Source of the DNA: Clostridium sp. CAG:302
GTDB taxonomy: Bacteria > Bacillota_I > Bacilli_A > RF39 > UBA660
Assembly (NCBI GenBank): GCA_000431795.1
Contig: FR887373.1
Location: 1 to 29,985 of the forward strand
DNA length: 29,985 bases
Direction: 5' to 3'
Program-made: the position numbers and the translations under genes
Part shown: positions 6,893 to 14,733 of the stretch, piece after piece
Layout of the letters: each line of letters starts with the position of its first letter
Numbering within the stretch: position 1 is the stretch's first letter
Notes under the pieces: model-generated
Seen by the model: the letters and a program-made list of their open reading frames with translations, nothing else
Database searches by the model: none
What the model was told of the DNA's origin: nothing

Positions 6893-7807
6893 TTGAAAAA
6901 AAATATTACACTTGTTATTTTAGCAGCAGGTATGGGTAGTCGCTTTGGTGGACTTAAGCAAATTGAGCCTATGGGTCCTAATGGAGAATTTATTATAGAC
7001 TATTCTGTATATGATGCTATTAAAGCTGGATTTAATAAAATTGTATTTTTAATAAAAAGGGAAAACTATGATTTATTTAAGGAGACAATAGGAGCTAGAG
7101 TAGAACCATATATTAAAACTGAATATGCTTTTCAAGAACTTAATAATCTACCTTTAGGATACACTTTTCCTAGTGATAGAGTTAAACCTCTTGGTACTGC
7201 TCATGCGGTACTTTGCTGTAAGGAAAAGGTTCATGAAAACTTTGCAATGATTAACTCAGATGACTTCTATGGAAGAGATGCTTTTATTAAAGCTTATGAG
7301 TATTTAAGTAAGGTAGATGAGTCTTCGAGTGAATATGGAATGGTAGGATATAAAGTTGCTAATACTCTTACAGAAAATGGCTCTGTTAAAAGAGGAGTAT
7401 GTAATGTAGATAATAATGGATATCTTACTAATTTAACTGAAAGTAAAGTAGAGAGAGTTAATAATGAAATAATTGCTAGTCCACTAGATGGAAGTAAAGC
7501 ATTTACTGTTAAAGATGATGATACTGTCAGTATGAATTTTCTATTATTTACTCCTAGTATATTTAATTATATAGAAGAAGGTTTCCCTGAGTTCTTTGAC
7601 AATAATAAAGATAACTTACTTACCGCAGAGTATTTAATTCCTGATGTTCTTAGTAATTTAATTAAGAATAATAAGGCTAGTACTAAGGTTATTCCTACTA
7701 GTGCTAACTGGTATGGTGTTACTTATAAGGAAGATGCTCCTGGAGTAAAGAGGGCTATTCAAAATCTTGTAGATAATCATGAATATAATGATAATTTATG
7801 GGACTAA
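6893..7807 (+). CDS. NTP-transferase family sugar-phosphate nucleotidyltransferase
   Basis: A 304-residue nucleotidyltransferase with the N-terminal LAAGMGSRFGGLKQIEPMG motif (GxGxRF...K; nucleotide binding), PLGTAHAV, and NSDDFYG, where Asp-Asp is the expected metal site. GlmU/UgpB-type enzymes activate sugar 1-phosphates with UTP, CTP or similar; the sugar cannot be told from sequence. The C-terminal end lacks a hexapeptide (acyltransferase) repeat. The start is TTG at 6893, with AAAGGA 8 bases upstream; no ATG in this frame is better placed. It follows the nuclease gene by 14 bases and is probably co-transcribed with it. Confidence 0.85.
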   Translation: MKKNITLVILAAGMGSRFGGLKQIEPMGPNGEFIIDYSVYDAIKAGFNKIVFLIKRENYDLFKETIGARVEPYIKTEYAFQELNNLPLGYTFPSDRVKPLGTAHAVLCCKEKVHENFAMINSDDFYGRDAFIKAYEYLSKVDESSSEYGMVGYKVANTLTENGSVKRGVCNVDNNGYLTNLTESKVERVNNEIIASPLDGSKAFTVKDDDTVSMNFLLFTPSIFNYIEEGFPEFFDNNKDNLLTAEYLIPDVLSNLIKNNKASTKVIPTSANWYGVTYKEDAPGVKRAIQNLVDNHEYNDNLWD

Positions 7808-7858
7808 TATGTTAAATTATGTTATTTACATAAATCTATTTAATTTTTAATTTAGATT

Positions 7859-7867
7859 TGTTATACT
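7859..7867 (+). promoter_or_regulatory. Extended -10 of hpf
   Basis: TG-T-TATACT at 7859-7867, 28 bases before the hpf ATG. No convincing -35 is seen at 17 bases, so this would be an extended -10 promoter. Confidence 0.4.
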
Positions 7868-7894
7868 TATGTTGTATAGAAAGGATTGATTTAA

Positions 7895-8422
7895 ATGAAA
7901 TATAATATTCGTGGAGATAAAATGGTAATTACAGATGCCATAAAGGATTATACAGAAAATAAACTAAGTAGATTAGAGAAGTATTTTAAGGACGATGATA
8001 TTAAGGCTAATGTCCTTGCTAGAGTTAGAGGTAATTCACAAATAGTGGAAGTTACTATTCCTACGAGCAAGTATGTTCTAAGAAGTGAAGAAGAAAACGA
8101 AGACTTATATGCTGCGATAGACTTAGTTACTGATAAGTTAGAAAGACAAATTAGAAAGAATAAAACTAGATTAAATAGAAATACTAAGGAAAGTGTTAAA
8201 GAATTTAACTTTGATTATGAAGTTAAGGATGAAGAGGCCTCTAAAGAAAAGATAGTTAAAAGAAAAAATATTGAAACTAAACCTATGGATGAAGAAGAGG
8301 CTATTCTTGAAATGGAACTATTAGGTCATTCATTCTTTGTATATAAAGATATGGATACTAACAACACTTGTGTTCTTTATAAAAGAAAAGATGGTGACTA
8401 CGGTTTAATAGAAACTAAATAA
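7895..8422 (+). CDS. hpf: Ribosome hibernation promoting factor, long form
   Basis: A 175-residue long-form HPF. The N-terminal S30AE domain (about residues 1-100; KYNIRGDKMVITDAIKDYTENKLSRLEKYF) binds the 30S decoding region. A charged linker leads to the C-terminal dimerisation domain (about 120-175; KPMDEEEAILEMELLGHSFFVYKDMDTNNTCVLYKRKDGDYGLIE), which pairs two ribosomes into inactive 100S particles. Length and domain order match the Bacillota family. AAAGGATTG precedes the ATG at a suitable distance. In many Bacillota hpf lies directly before secA; here a phosphoesterase gene and a decayed KilA-N gene lie between. A strong terminator follows. Confidence 0.95.
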   Translation: MKYNIRGDKMVITDAIKDYTENKLSRLEKYFKDDDIKANVLARVRGNSQIVEVTIPTSKYVLRSEEENEDLYAAIDLVTDKLERQIRKNKTRLNRNTKESVKEFNFDYEVKDEEASKEKIVKRKNIETKPMDEEEAILEMELLGHSFFVYKDMDTNNTCVLYKRKDGDYGLIETK

Positions 8423-8428
8423 TATTTG

Positions 8429-8458
8429 AGTATCAACAATTGTTGTTGATACTTTTTT
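8429..8458 (+). terminator. Terminator of hpf, with TATCAACA/TGTTGATA arms
   Basis: AGTATCAACAA (8429-8439) pairs with TTGTTGATACT (8443-8453) in an 11-bp stem, followed by T6. The arms carry the TATCAACA/TGTTGATA sequence that recurs elsewhere in the window. Confidence 0.85.
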
Positions 8459-8471
8459 GCTTTTTATGATG

Positions 8472-8492
8472 TATCCACAGATATTGTTGATA
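8472..8492. repeat. TATCCACA...TGTTGATA imperfect inverted repeat
   Basis: TATCCACA (8472-8479) and TGTTGATA (8485-8492) form an inverted repeat with one mismatch. A near copy is at 10685-10705, and perfect relatives lie in the hairpins at 8429 and 18851. The half site resembles a DnaA box, but no other replication feature is near. Confidence 0.45.
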
Positions 8493-8505
8493 GGTTGATT
8501 TTTAA

Positions 8506-8533
8506 TTGACTTTTATAATATATAGTGTATAAT
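8506..8533 (+). promoter_or_regulatory. Promoter of the phosphoesterase gene
   Basis: TTGACT (8506-8511), 16-base spacer, TATAAT (8528-8533). The mRNA would start near 8540, and GGGGGAG lies before the ATG at 8566. Confidence 0.7.
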
Positions 8534-8565
8534 ATTGTTACATTCTTTAAGGGGGAGTAATATTA

Positions 8566-9654
8566 ATGAATGATTCTACAATTAGACTATTAAATTTAAT
8601 TAATGAAGGGAAAACAGTAAATGAAATATCAGAAATACTAAAACTATCTAATAAAGCTATTTTTTGTAGATTAAATATGCTTAGAAATGCTGGATATAAT
8701 TTTAAAAGATTATATTATTCTGACGGTAATATTGTCTACTCAAATGGTGCCGATATGGCTTGGTATAATGAGAAGAACAATGGGGTTAATTTAATTACAA
8801 AAGATGACAAAATTGACGCAATAGTAATATCTGATATACATTTTGGTAGTAACTATGAAATTGAAAAAATTATGGATAGAATATATAACTATTGTATTAG
8901 CAATAATATTCATATAATTTTCTTTGGCGGTGATTTAGTTGATGGTACCTTTGGTAAAAATACAAGAATTGATAACATAGATGAACAACTTGCTTATATT
9001 ATGAAAAAATATCCATTTGATAAAAGTATTATAAATTTTGGAGTATTAGGAGATCACGATTACAGCATTTTTGAGGCCAATTCAAGAGATATATCTTTAC
9101 TTTTTAGTAATTATAGACACGATATTGTTCCTCTTGGATACTATATTGGAAAATTAAATATTGGTAATGATATATTAACTTTTTATCATGGAAATAAGGT
9201 AAATTATACCCAAAATAATGATGTTATTATTTCAAATAACATTGGGGGCAGAAATATTATATTTCGCGGTCATACTCATAGGAAACTTGCTATTTCAAAT
9301 CTTTGTTCTAATACTCTTATTAAACTTCCATCACTTAGTGACTTTAGAGATGATGATGAATTTTTACCTAGTGCTATCAGAATTCGTATTTCATTAAATA
9401 ATAATATTTTTTCAAACATACTTGTTAATCAGTTGTTGATTGGAGATAAAATATATTCTATTAATGAGTTTAATCAAGACTTTGCTTCTAGAAAAAAACA
9501 AAATTATAGTGAATTATTTGGAAATATTAATTATAATAGAGTTAATGAATCATCAGATTTTACAGAAACAGACGAAAATGATTTGAAAGAAGAAATAAAT
9601 ACTTTTGATGTAGTTGAAAAAGGGGATATTAAAACTCTAACTAAAAAGTTATAA
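8566..9654 (+). CDS. HTH-metallophosphoesterase (calcineurin-like) fusion protein
   Basis: A 362-residue protein. Residues about 5-45 look like a winged or simple helix-turn-helix (GKTVNEISEILKLSNKAIFCRLNMLRNAGY). The middle carries all calcineurin-like phosphoesterase motifs in order: DIH (about 90-92), GDLVD (about 122-126), GDHD (about 163-166, in place of GNHD), a lone His in YHG, and GHTH (about 235-238). These bind two metals and hydrolyse a phosphomonoester or diester; substrate unknown. The C-terminal 80 residues are acidic and look disordered. Linking a putative nucleic-acid-binding HTH to a phosphoesterase is unusual and might indicate a nuclease or regulatory role (inference). It is monocistronic, with its own promoter and terminator, between hpf and secA. 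Confidence 0.8.
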   Translation: MNDSTIRLLNLINEGKTVNEISEILKLSNKAIFCRLNMLRNAGYNFKRLYYSDGNIVYSNGADMAWYNEKNNGVNLITKDDKIDAIVISDIHFGSNYEIEKIMDRIYNYCISNNIHIIFFGGDLVDGTFGKNTRIDNIDEQLAYIMKKYPFDKSIINFGVLGDHDYSIFEANSRDISLLFSNYRHDIVPLGYYIGKLNIGNDILTFYHGNKVNYTQNNDVIISNNIGGRNIIFRGHTHRKLAISNLCSNTLIKLPSLSDFRDDDEFLPSAIRIRISLNNNIFSNILVNQLLIGDKIYSINEFNQDFASRKKQNYSELFGNINYNRVNESSDFTETDENDLKEEINTFDVVEKGDIKTLTKKL

Positions 9655-9678
9655 AACAAGTTATCACGACTTGTTTTT
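9653..9678 (+). terminator. Terminator of the phosphoesterase gene
   Basis: AAAACAAGT (9653-9661) and ACTTGTTTT (9669-9677) form a 9-bp stem with a 7-base loop and a T run; the stem begins inside the stop codon. Confidence 0.8.
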
Positions 9679-9815
9679 TTATTAATAATTACCGCAAGGT
9701 ACGATAGGTTTTTCTTATAATTTATTCATTAACATATAATGTTGATAGTTTTATTTTACAATATTACATTTTTCTTCAATATATAGATTAAAATAATAAT
9801 TGGTACTATTTTATC

Positions 9816-9846
9816 AAAAAAAGTATAAACATTTTAGTCTATACTT
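9816..9846 (-). terminator. Terminator downstream of the KilA-N pseudogene
   Basis: On the minus strand AAGTATA (9846-9840) pairs with TATACTT (9827-9821), followed by a T run (9822-9816). Between here and the phosphoesterase terminator (9679-9815) I see no gene, only one TGTTGATA at 9740-9747. Confidence 0.55.
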
Positions 9847-9848
9847 AA

Positions 9849-10629
9849 TTAGTTATTTATTAATTTTTTTTCTTCATTAACCTGTTTTTGCAATAATTCT
9901 AAATCTTTAATGCTCTTATTATCCTTCAATACTTTCATTTGTCTTCTTGCTGAATTATTAAGTCTTACTAGTCTTTCACTTTGCGGAACTTCTTCTTCAA
10001 TTAATTCTGCATCTGTATTTTGTAAGTTATTTAAGATTACTAAGTGAAGTAAATCAGTATAATCCCTTATATTTCCATTTTTTGCAAGTTCTGGATTACT
10101 TTTTCTCCATTCTTTTACTGTCATACCAAATAATGCAACATTTAAAACATCGGCTTCTTCGGCGTAAACAAATTTCTTTTGCTCCTCTGTTAGTGTTGGA
10201 ACAATATAAGTTTTTACTGCATCAGTATGAACAACATAGTTTAATTTAGATAAAATTCTATTTGCTTGCCAGTCTATTTTTTTTCTGATATGCTTCATTA
10301 GTTTTCAGTCTCTCAAACTCAGTTATTAAATATAGTTTAAACTCAGGAGATAACCAACTTGTAAATTCAAATGCAATATCTGGATGAGCAAAAGTTCCAA
10401 TACTATATCTTCCACCTTTTGAAACTATTCCTATTGCATTAGTCCTTTTTATCCACTATGTTGGTGACATTGCAAATGAGTTTTTTCCATACTCTGTTTT
10501 AATTTGGTCGAATTCGACTAAATTAAAATCTTGATTATGAAGTTCTTCCTATAAACCAATATAATCAATAGTATTTATTCTTCTTAACCAATTTTTCACT
10601 GTAAAAGAATTTTTTTCATCCCGATAAAA
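9849..10629 (-). pseudogene. KilA-N domain protein, decayed
   Basis: Translating the minus strand upstream of the intact 149-codon 3' part gives a KilA-N protein: EKNSFTVKNWLRRINTIDYIGL, then EELHNQDFNLVEFDQIKTEYGKNSFAMSPT, then WIKRTNAIGIVSKGGRYSIGTFAHPDIAFEF and EFKLYLITEFERL, leading into KKIDWQANRILSKLNYVVHTDAVK. The reading is broken three times: TAG at 10551-10549 (expected Tyr), TAG at 10458-10456 (expected Lys) and a +1 slip in an 8-base homopolymer at 10277-10284. The N-terminal start is also lost (a TAA precedes the first recognisable residues). KilA-N proteins are DNA-binding proteins of phages and mobile DNA. The 149-codon ORF from the ATG at 10298 is thus only the tail; a translated fragment cannot be excluded. 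Confidence 0.85.
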
Positions 10630-10684
10630 TTATATCATACTTTTCTTATTTAACATATAGTATATATTAAAAAAATAACTATTC

Positions 10685-10734
10685 TATCCACACATATTGT
10701 TGATACTTTTATTTCATATTCATATCTATCAACA
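10685..10734. repeat. TATCCACA/TGTTGATA/TATCAACA repeat cluster
   Basis: TATCCACA (10685-10692), TGTTGATA (10698-10705) and TATCAACA (10727-10734) form two alternative inverted repeats upstream of secA. The first pair is nearly the same as 8472-8492. Confidence 0.45.
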
Positions 10735-10748
10735 TCTACTATTAATTG

Positions 10749-10831
10749 AAGTTTTAAAGACTTATGGCTTTAAAACTTTTTTTGAAGACCTTAAGCTTCA
10801 AAAACACCAAAGTGACTATAGGCACGGAGGT
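10749..10831 (+). repeat. Cluster of three constant-loop hairpins (family copy 3)
   Basis: First hairpin: 11-bp perfect stem 10749-10759/10768-10778, loop ACTTATGG. Second: 9-bp stem 10779-10787/10796-10804, loop ACCTTAAG. Third: 10806-10814/10823-10831, loop ACTATAGG, with ACC/GGT and GTG/CAC pairs around an AAA/GGA purine internal loop. Order (perfect, perfect, internal-loop) is the same as at 277-359. Upstream lies a minus-strand pseudogene, so this is not a 3' untranslated region of a plus-strand gene. Confidence 0.68.
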
Positions 10832-10918
10832 AAAACTATAATAAAATAAGGTAAATATTAAATATTTACTAGTTTTTTTAATCAAAATATAGTAAAATAT
10901 TATCTAGGAGATGATTTG

Positions 10919-13414
10919 ATGTTTAAGATACTTAAAAAGATGTTTGATAATGAATATAAAGAATTATATAGATTTAGTAAACTAGCAGACCAAATAGATG
11001 CTCTTGATGAAGAAATGAGTAAATTATCTGATAAAAAACTTGCTAGTTATACTGATAAGTTTAAGAAAAGACTAGAAGATGGAGAAACACTAGAAGATAT
11101 TCTAGTGGAAGCTTTTGCTGTTGCTAGAGAAGCTGCTTATAGATGTGTTGGTATGAAACCATTCTACTGCCAACTACTAGGTGGTCTTGCTATCCACTAC
11201 GGCAATATTGCTGAGATGAAAACTGGTGAAGGTAAAACACTTACTTGTGTACTTCCTGCTTATTTAAATGCTTTAACAGGCAAAGGTGTTCATATCGTTA
11301 CAGTTAACGAATTTTTATCTACCAGAGACTCTGAATGGATGGGTAGTATATTTAGATTCTTAGGTCTTTCTGTAGGACTTAACTTAAGAGAGTTATCTTT
11401 TAAAGAAAAACAAGATGCTTATAACTGTGATATTTTATATAGTACTAATAATGAACTTGGTTTTGACTATTTAAGAGATAACATGGTTGTAAAAAGAGAA
11501 AATAGAGTACAAAGACCTCTTAACTATTGTATTGTCGATGAAGTTGACTCTATATTAATAGATGAAGCTAGAACTCCTCTTATTATATCTGGTGGAGTTA
11601 TGCAGTCCGCTAATCTATATACTGATGCCGATAGATTTGTTAAATCTCTTAAAGAAAATGAAGACTATATTATGGATGAAAAATCTAAGGCAGTTAGTTT
11701 AACTGATGAAGGTAGTAGAAAGGCTGAAGAACATTTCCATTTAGATAACTTGTATAATATTAATAATACTGCTTTGGTACATCATATAAATCAGGCTTTA
11801 AAAGCTAACTATGCAATGAGTTTGGACGTTGATTATGTTGTACAAGATGGTGAGGTTGTTATCGTAGACCAATTTACTGGTAGACTTATGAAAGGTAGAG
11901 CCTTCTCTGATGGATTACATCAAGCTATTGAGGCTAAAGAAGGAGTTAAGATTCAACAAGAGACTAAGACTCTTGCTACAATTACTTTCCAAAACTACTT
12001 TAGAATGTATCATAAATTATCTGGTATGACTGGTACTGCGAAGACTGAAGAAGAAGAATTTAGAAATATTTATAATATGTTTGTTATTCAAATTCCTACG
12101 AATAAACCTGTTATTAGAGAGGATGCTACTGATTTATTATATCCTGGTAAAGAAGGTAAATATAATGCCATAGTAAGAGAAATTGAAAGAAGACATGCTG
12201 CTGGTCAACCAGTACTTGTTGGTACTATTGCTATTGAAACTTCTGAATTACTTAGTAAAATGCTTACTAAAAAGAAGATTCCTCACGAAGTATTAAACGC
12301 TAAGAATCATGCTAGAGAAGCTGAAATTATAGCTCATGCAGGTGAAAAAGGTGCTGTTACTATTGCTACTAATATGGCTGGTCGTGGTACCGATATTAAA
12401 CTTGGCGAAGGTGTAAAAGAACTTGGTGGCTTATGCGTTATTGGCAGTGAAAGACATGAGTCTAGAAGAATAGATAATCAGCTTAGAGGTAGAAGTGGTA
12501 GACAAGGTGACCCTGGTTTTACGCAATTTTTTGTATCTTTTGAAGATGAACTTCTTGTTAGATTTGGTTCTGATAGATATAGAGGTATGCTTGCTAACTT
12601 AGGTTTTACTGGAGATCAGGCTATTCAAAATAAAATGTTCTCTAAAACAGTTGAATCTGCGCAAAGAAAAGTTGAAGGTAATAACTTTGATATAAGAAAA
12701 CAACTTCTTAATTATGATGATGTTATGAATAATCAAAGAGAGATTATCTATGCTAAGAGAAATGAAATTCTTGATAATGAATCTATTCATGATACTGTTC
12801 TTAATGGATTTAGAGATTATATTAGTGATATTGTTAATTCTCATTTGGTAGAGAGTACTAAATTAAAAGAAGAAGATTATAGTGAAATACTTGAAGCCGC
12901 TAACGAGAACTTGCTTAGAAAGTATAGAATTAACTTATCTGAGATTAATGGTAAACATCCTGATGAGGTAATTGATACTATTTATAATAATGTTACTCGT
13001 GATTATGAAGAAAAATTAGAGGATATTCCTGAAGAAGTTAGAGATGAATTTGAAAAAGCTGTTTCACTTAGAGTAATTGATAATTACTGGATGGAACATA
13101 TTTCTACAATGAGTCATTTAAGAGATGGTATTGGTCTTAGAGGTTATGCTAATACTAGTCCACTTCAGGCATATACTATGGAAGGATATCAATTATTTGA
13201 TGAAATGATAGCTAGAATTAATAAAGATATTAGTATTTATCTACTTAAATCTGAAATTAGACAAAATCTAGAAAGAAAACAAGTAGCAAAGAATGCTATT
13301 ACTAATGATAGTAAAGACCATGCTAAGGTACAAAAGAAGAGTACTAAGGTTGGTAGAAATGATCCTTGTCCTTGCGGAAGTGGAAAGAAGTATAAGAACT
13401 GTTGTGGAAAATAA
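10919..13414 (+). CDS. secA: Preprotein translocase ATPase SecA
   Basis: Full-length SecA, 831 residues, the motor driving preproteins through SecYEG. Visible: Walker A in MKTGEGKTL (about residues 99-107), Walker B and PPXD entry VDEVDSILIDEARTPLIISG (about 204-223), FRMYHKLSGMTGTA, the NBD2 signature TNMAGRGTDIKLG, GRSGRQGDPG, and the C-terminal zinc-binding SEC-C motif DPCPCGSGKKYKNCC. The ATG at 10919 is preferred over the TTG one codon earlier: AGGAG lies 8 bases before it. A weak TAAAAT (10893-10898) may be the -10. The last 42 bases match 18495-18536 except at third codon positions, suggesting that the present 3' end was supplied by the element inserted downstream. Confidence 0.97.
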   Translation: MFKILKKMFDNEYKELYRFSKLADQIDALDEEMSKLSDKKLASYTDKFKKRLEDGETLEDILVEAFAVAREAAYRCVGMKPFYCQLLGGLAIHYGNIAEMKTGEGKTLTCVLPAYLNALTGKGVHIVTVNEFLSTRDSEWMGSIFRFLGLSVGLNLRELSFKEKQDAYNCDILYSTNNELGFDYLRDNMVVKRENRVQRPLNYCIVDEVDSILIDEARTPLIISGGVMQSANLYTDADRFVKSLKENEDYIMDEKSKAVSLTDEGSRKAEEHFHLDNLYNINNTALVHHINQALKANYAMSLDVDYVVQDGEVVIVDQFTGRLMKGRAFSDGLHQAIEAKEGVKIQQETKTLATITFQNYFRMYHKLSGMTGTAKTEEEEFRNIYNMFVIQIPTNKPVIREDATDLLYPGKEGKYNAIVREIERRHAAGQPVLVGTIAIETSELLSKMLTKKKIPHEVLNAKNHAREAEIIAHAGEKGAVTIATNMAGRGTDIKLGEGVKELGGLCVIGSERHESRRIDNQLRGRSGRQGDPGFTQFFVSFEDELLVRFGSDRYRGMLANLGFTGDQAIQNKMFSKTVESAQRKVEGNNFDIRKQLLNYDDVMNNQREIIYAKRNEILDNESIHDTVLNGFRDYISDIVNSHLVESTKLKEEDYSEILEAANENLLRKYRINLSEINGKHPDEVIDTIYNNVTRDYEEKLEDIPEEVRDEFEKAVSLRVIDNYWMEHISTMSHLRDGIGLRGYANTSPLQAYTMEGYQLFDEMIARINKDISIYLLKSEIRQNLERKQVAKNAITNDSKDHAKVQKKSTKVGRNDPCPCGSGKKYKNCCGK
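13373..13414 (+). repeat. Probable left attachment site (secA 3' end, copy L)
   Basis: The last 13 codons and stop of secA. It matches 18495-18536 over 42 bases with six differences, every one a synonymous third-position change. The longest identical runs are 14 and 11 bases. Interpreted as attL of an element integrated at the end of secA; the exact crossover is not resolved and could be upstream of this segment. Confidence 0.65.
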
Positions 13415-13466
13415 TTCGCAATACCTTATAAAATAAGGGTTTGTAAAAAATAAAGAATTAAAGAAA

Positions 13467-13584
13467 TTGTCCACAGATGACAAAATGTCCACATCTTGTC
13501 CACATAAATATAAATTTGTGAACAAGAATTGATAAAACCTATATAAATTAAGGGATTATCTACGTGGACATATATTGTGGACAA
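13467..13584. repeat. TGTCCACA repeats, probable integrase arm sites (left)
   Basis: TTGTCCACA at 13467-13475, ATGTCCACA at 13485-13493 and TTGTCCACA at 13496-13504 are in direct orientation; TGGACA at 13565-13570 and TTGTGGACA at 13575-13583 are inverted. Nine-base repeats near an integrase gene with an arm-binding N-terminal domain suggest arm-type binding sites. Confidence 0.55.
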
Positions 13585-13593
13585 AGTTATATA

Positions 13594-13625
13594 AATGTCA
13601 GCATTCGTAAATGTTGGCATTTTTT
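13594..13625 (+). terminator. Terminator between secA and the integrase fragment
   Basis: AATGTCAGCATT (13594-13605) pairs with AATGTTGGCATT (13610-13621) with two G-U pairs around CGTA, followed by T through 13625. It may end the secA transcript or insulate the element. Confidence 0.7.
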
Positions 13626-13660
13626 CGTTCACTAAATGAATTAGTGAAGGAGAGATAATT

Positions 13661-13912
13661 ATGGTAAGCGTTAGAAAACGTGGAAAGGTATATGAATACC
13701 GTTTTGAAATTGCAACAGTTGAGGGAACTAGAAAATGGATAACAAAGTCTGGTTATCCAACAAAGTCGGAAGCATTTAAGGAGGGTGCCAAAGCATATAA
13801 TGACTTTTACTATAATGGAACTAAAACTCAATTAAAAGAAAAGATGTCTTATGCAGACTTTTTAGATTTTTGGTCTCACATCATTTACAACTATACATTT
13901 AAATTAATTTAA
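13661..13912 (+). pseudogene. Tyrosine integrase, N-terminal fragment
   Basis: Codes for MVSVRKRGKVYEYRFEIATV followed by GTRKWITKSGYPTKSEAFKEGAKAYNDFYYNG, the arm-type DNA-binding domain found at the N-terminus of Tn916-like and phage integrases, then MSYADFLDFW, the beginning of the core-binding domain. After about base 13875 the sequence leaves the family and stops within 13 codons. AAGGAGAGATAATT precedes the ATG, a good ribosome binding site. The catalytic part lies 3.6 kb downstream (17530-18205). Roughly the core-binding domain is missing between the two pieces, so this was an insertion plus deletion and not a simple split. Confidence 0.82.
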
Positions 13913-13942
13913 ACACAAATTATTAAAATTATTATATAACCA

Positions 13943-13971
13943 TTGATTTTTAATATTATATCCTATATAAT
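13943..13971 (+). promoter_or_regulatory. Promoter of the ABC exporter operon
   Basis: TTGATT (13943-13948), 17-base spacer, TATAAT (13966-13971). Transcription would start near 13978, 53 bases before the ATPase ATG. No regulator or sensor gene is nearby; a small palindrome (CTTATTATAAG) overlaps the ribosome binding region near 14010-14020. Confidence 0.65.
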
Positions 13972-14030
13972 TTACTTAGAAGATTAAATCAATTATTACT
14001 ATAATTATCTTATTATAAGGAGATGATAAT

Positions 14031-14732
14031 ATGGCCTACATAGAATTTAAAAATGTAGATAAAATTTATAAAATGGGAGAAGTAGAAATCAAAGCCTTAA
14101 AAGACACAACATTTGAAATAGAAAAAGGCGAACTAGTATGTATATTAGGACCTTCAGGAGCAGGAAAAACTACTTGTCTAAACATTTTAGGAGGGATGGA
14201 CACACTAACAAATGGAAAGGTTATTGTTGATGGAGTTAGAATTGATAAACTTAAAGAAAAAGATCTTATAAAATATAGAAGAAATGATATTGGATTTGTT
14301 TTTCAATTTTATAATTTAATACAAAATATGAATGTACTTGAAAATGTTGAACTTGCCACTCAATTATGTAAAGACTCATTAGACCCAAATTTAATACTAA
14401 ATAAAGTAGGATTAAAAATGAGAAAAAATAATTTTCCTTCACAACTTTCAGGCGGAGAACAACAAAGAGTAGCCATAGCAAGAGCAATATGTAAAAATCC
14501 AAAGCTGCTTTTATGTGATGAACCAACTGGAGCATTAGATTATAAAACAGGAAAACAAATATTAAAATTACTACAAGATACCTGTAGAAATGAAAAAATG
14601 ACTGTTATCATTATTACACATAATTCAGCAATTAGTCCAATGGCAGACAAAATAATTAAATTTAAAAATGGCGCAGTTAGTGATATAATTATAAATAAAA
14701 CTCCAAAAAATATAGCGGATATTGAGTGGTAA
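14031..14732 (+). CDS. ABC transporter ATP-binding protein, MacB/LolD type
   Basis: A 233-residue ATPase with all ABC motifs: Walker A GPSGAGKTT (about residues 40-48), Q-loop VFQFYNL, signature LSGGEQQRVAIARA (about 140), Walker B LLLCDEPTGALD, and the switch His in ITHN. The FQFYNLI and EPTGALD variants place it with the LolD/MacB/YknY group that partners FtsX-like permeases; export or removal of peptides or lipids from the membrane is the usual task, and no substrate can be named. AAGGAGATGATAAT precedes the ATG. Codons end mostly in A (GGA, GCA, ACA, TCA), unlike the T-ending preference (GGT, GCT, ACT, AGT) of flanking genes, suggesting foreign origin. Confidence 0.93.
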   Translation: MAYIEFKNVDKIYKMGEVEIKALKDTTFEIEKGELVCILGPSGAGKTTCLNILGGMDTLTNGKVIVDGVRIDKLKEKDLIKYRRNDIGFVFQFYNLIQNMNVLENVELATQLCKDSLDPNLILNKVGLKMRKNNFPSQLSGGEQQRVAIARAICKNPKLLLCDEPTGALDYKTGKQILKLLQDTCRNEKMTVIIITHNSAISPMADKIIKFKNGAVSDIIINKTPKNIADIEW

Positions 14733-14733
14733 T

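Noticed and set aside
10298..10629. Two in-frame TAG codons in the KilA-N gene as possible stop-codon recoding
   Set aside because: They stand where Tyr and Lys are expected, a frameshift is also present, and TAG is a normal stop in other genes here (28331-28333, 29953-29955).
10300..10629. Complete independent gene from the ATG at 10298
   Set aside because: The sequence upstream continues the same KilA-N protein in a shifted frame, so the ORF is a pseudogene tail.
8472..10705. TATCCACA sites as a replication origin
   Set aside because: No dnaA, dnaN or unwinding region is near, the sites are few and far apart, and they pair with TGTTGATA arms in a hairpin.
13268..13831. Three minus-strand ORFs of 68-85 codons over the secA end and integrase fragment
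   Set aside because: They are antisense to recognised coding sequence or cover repeat DNA, with no family match or good ribosome binding site.
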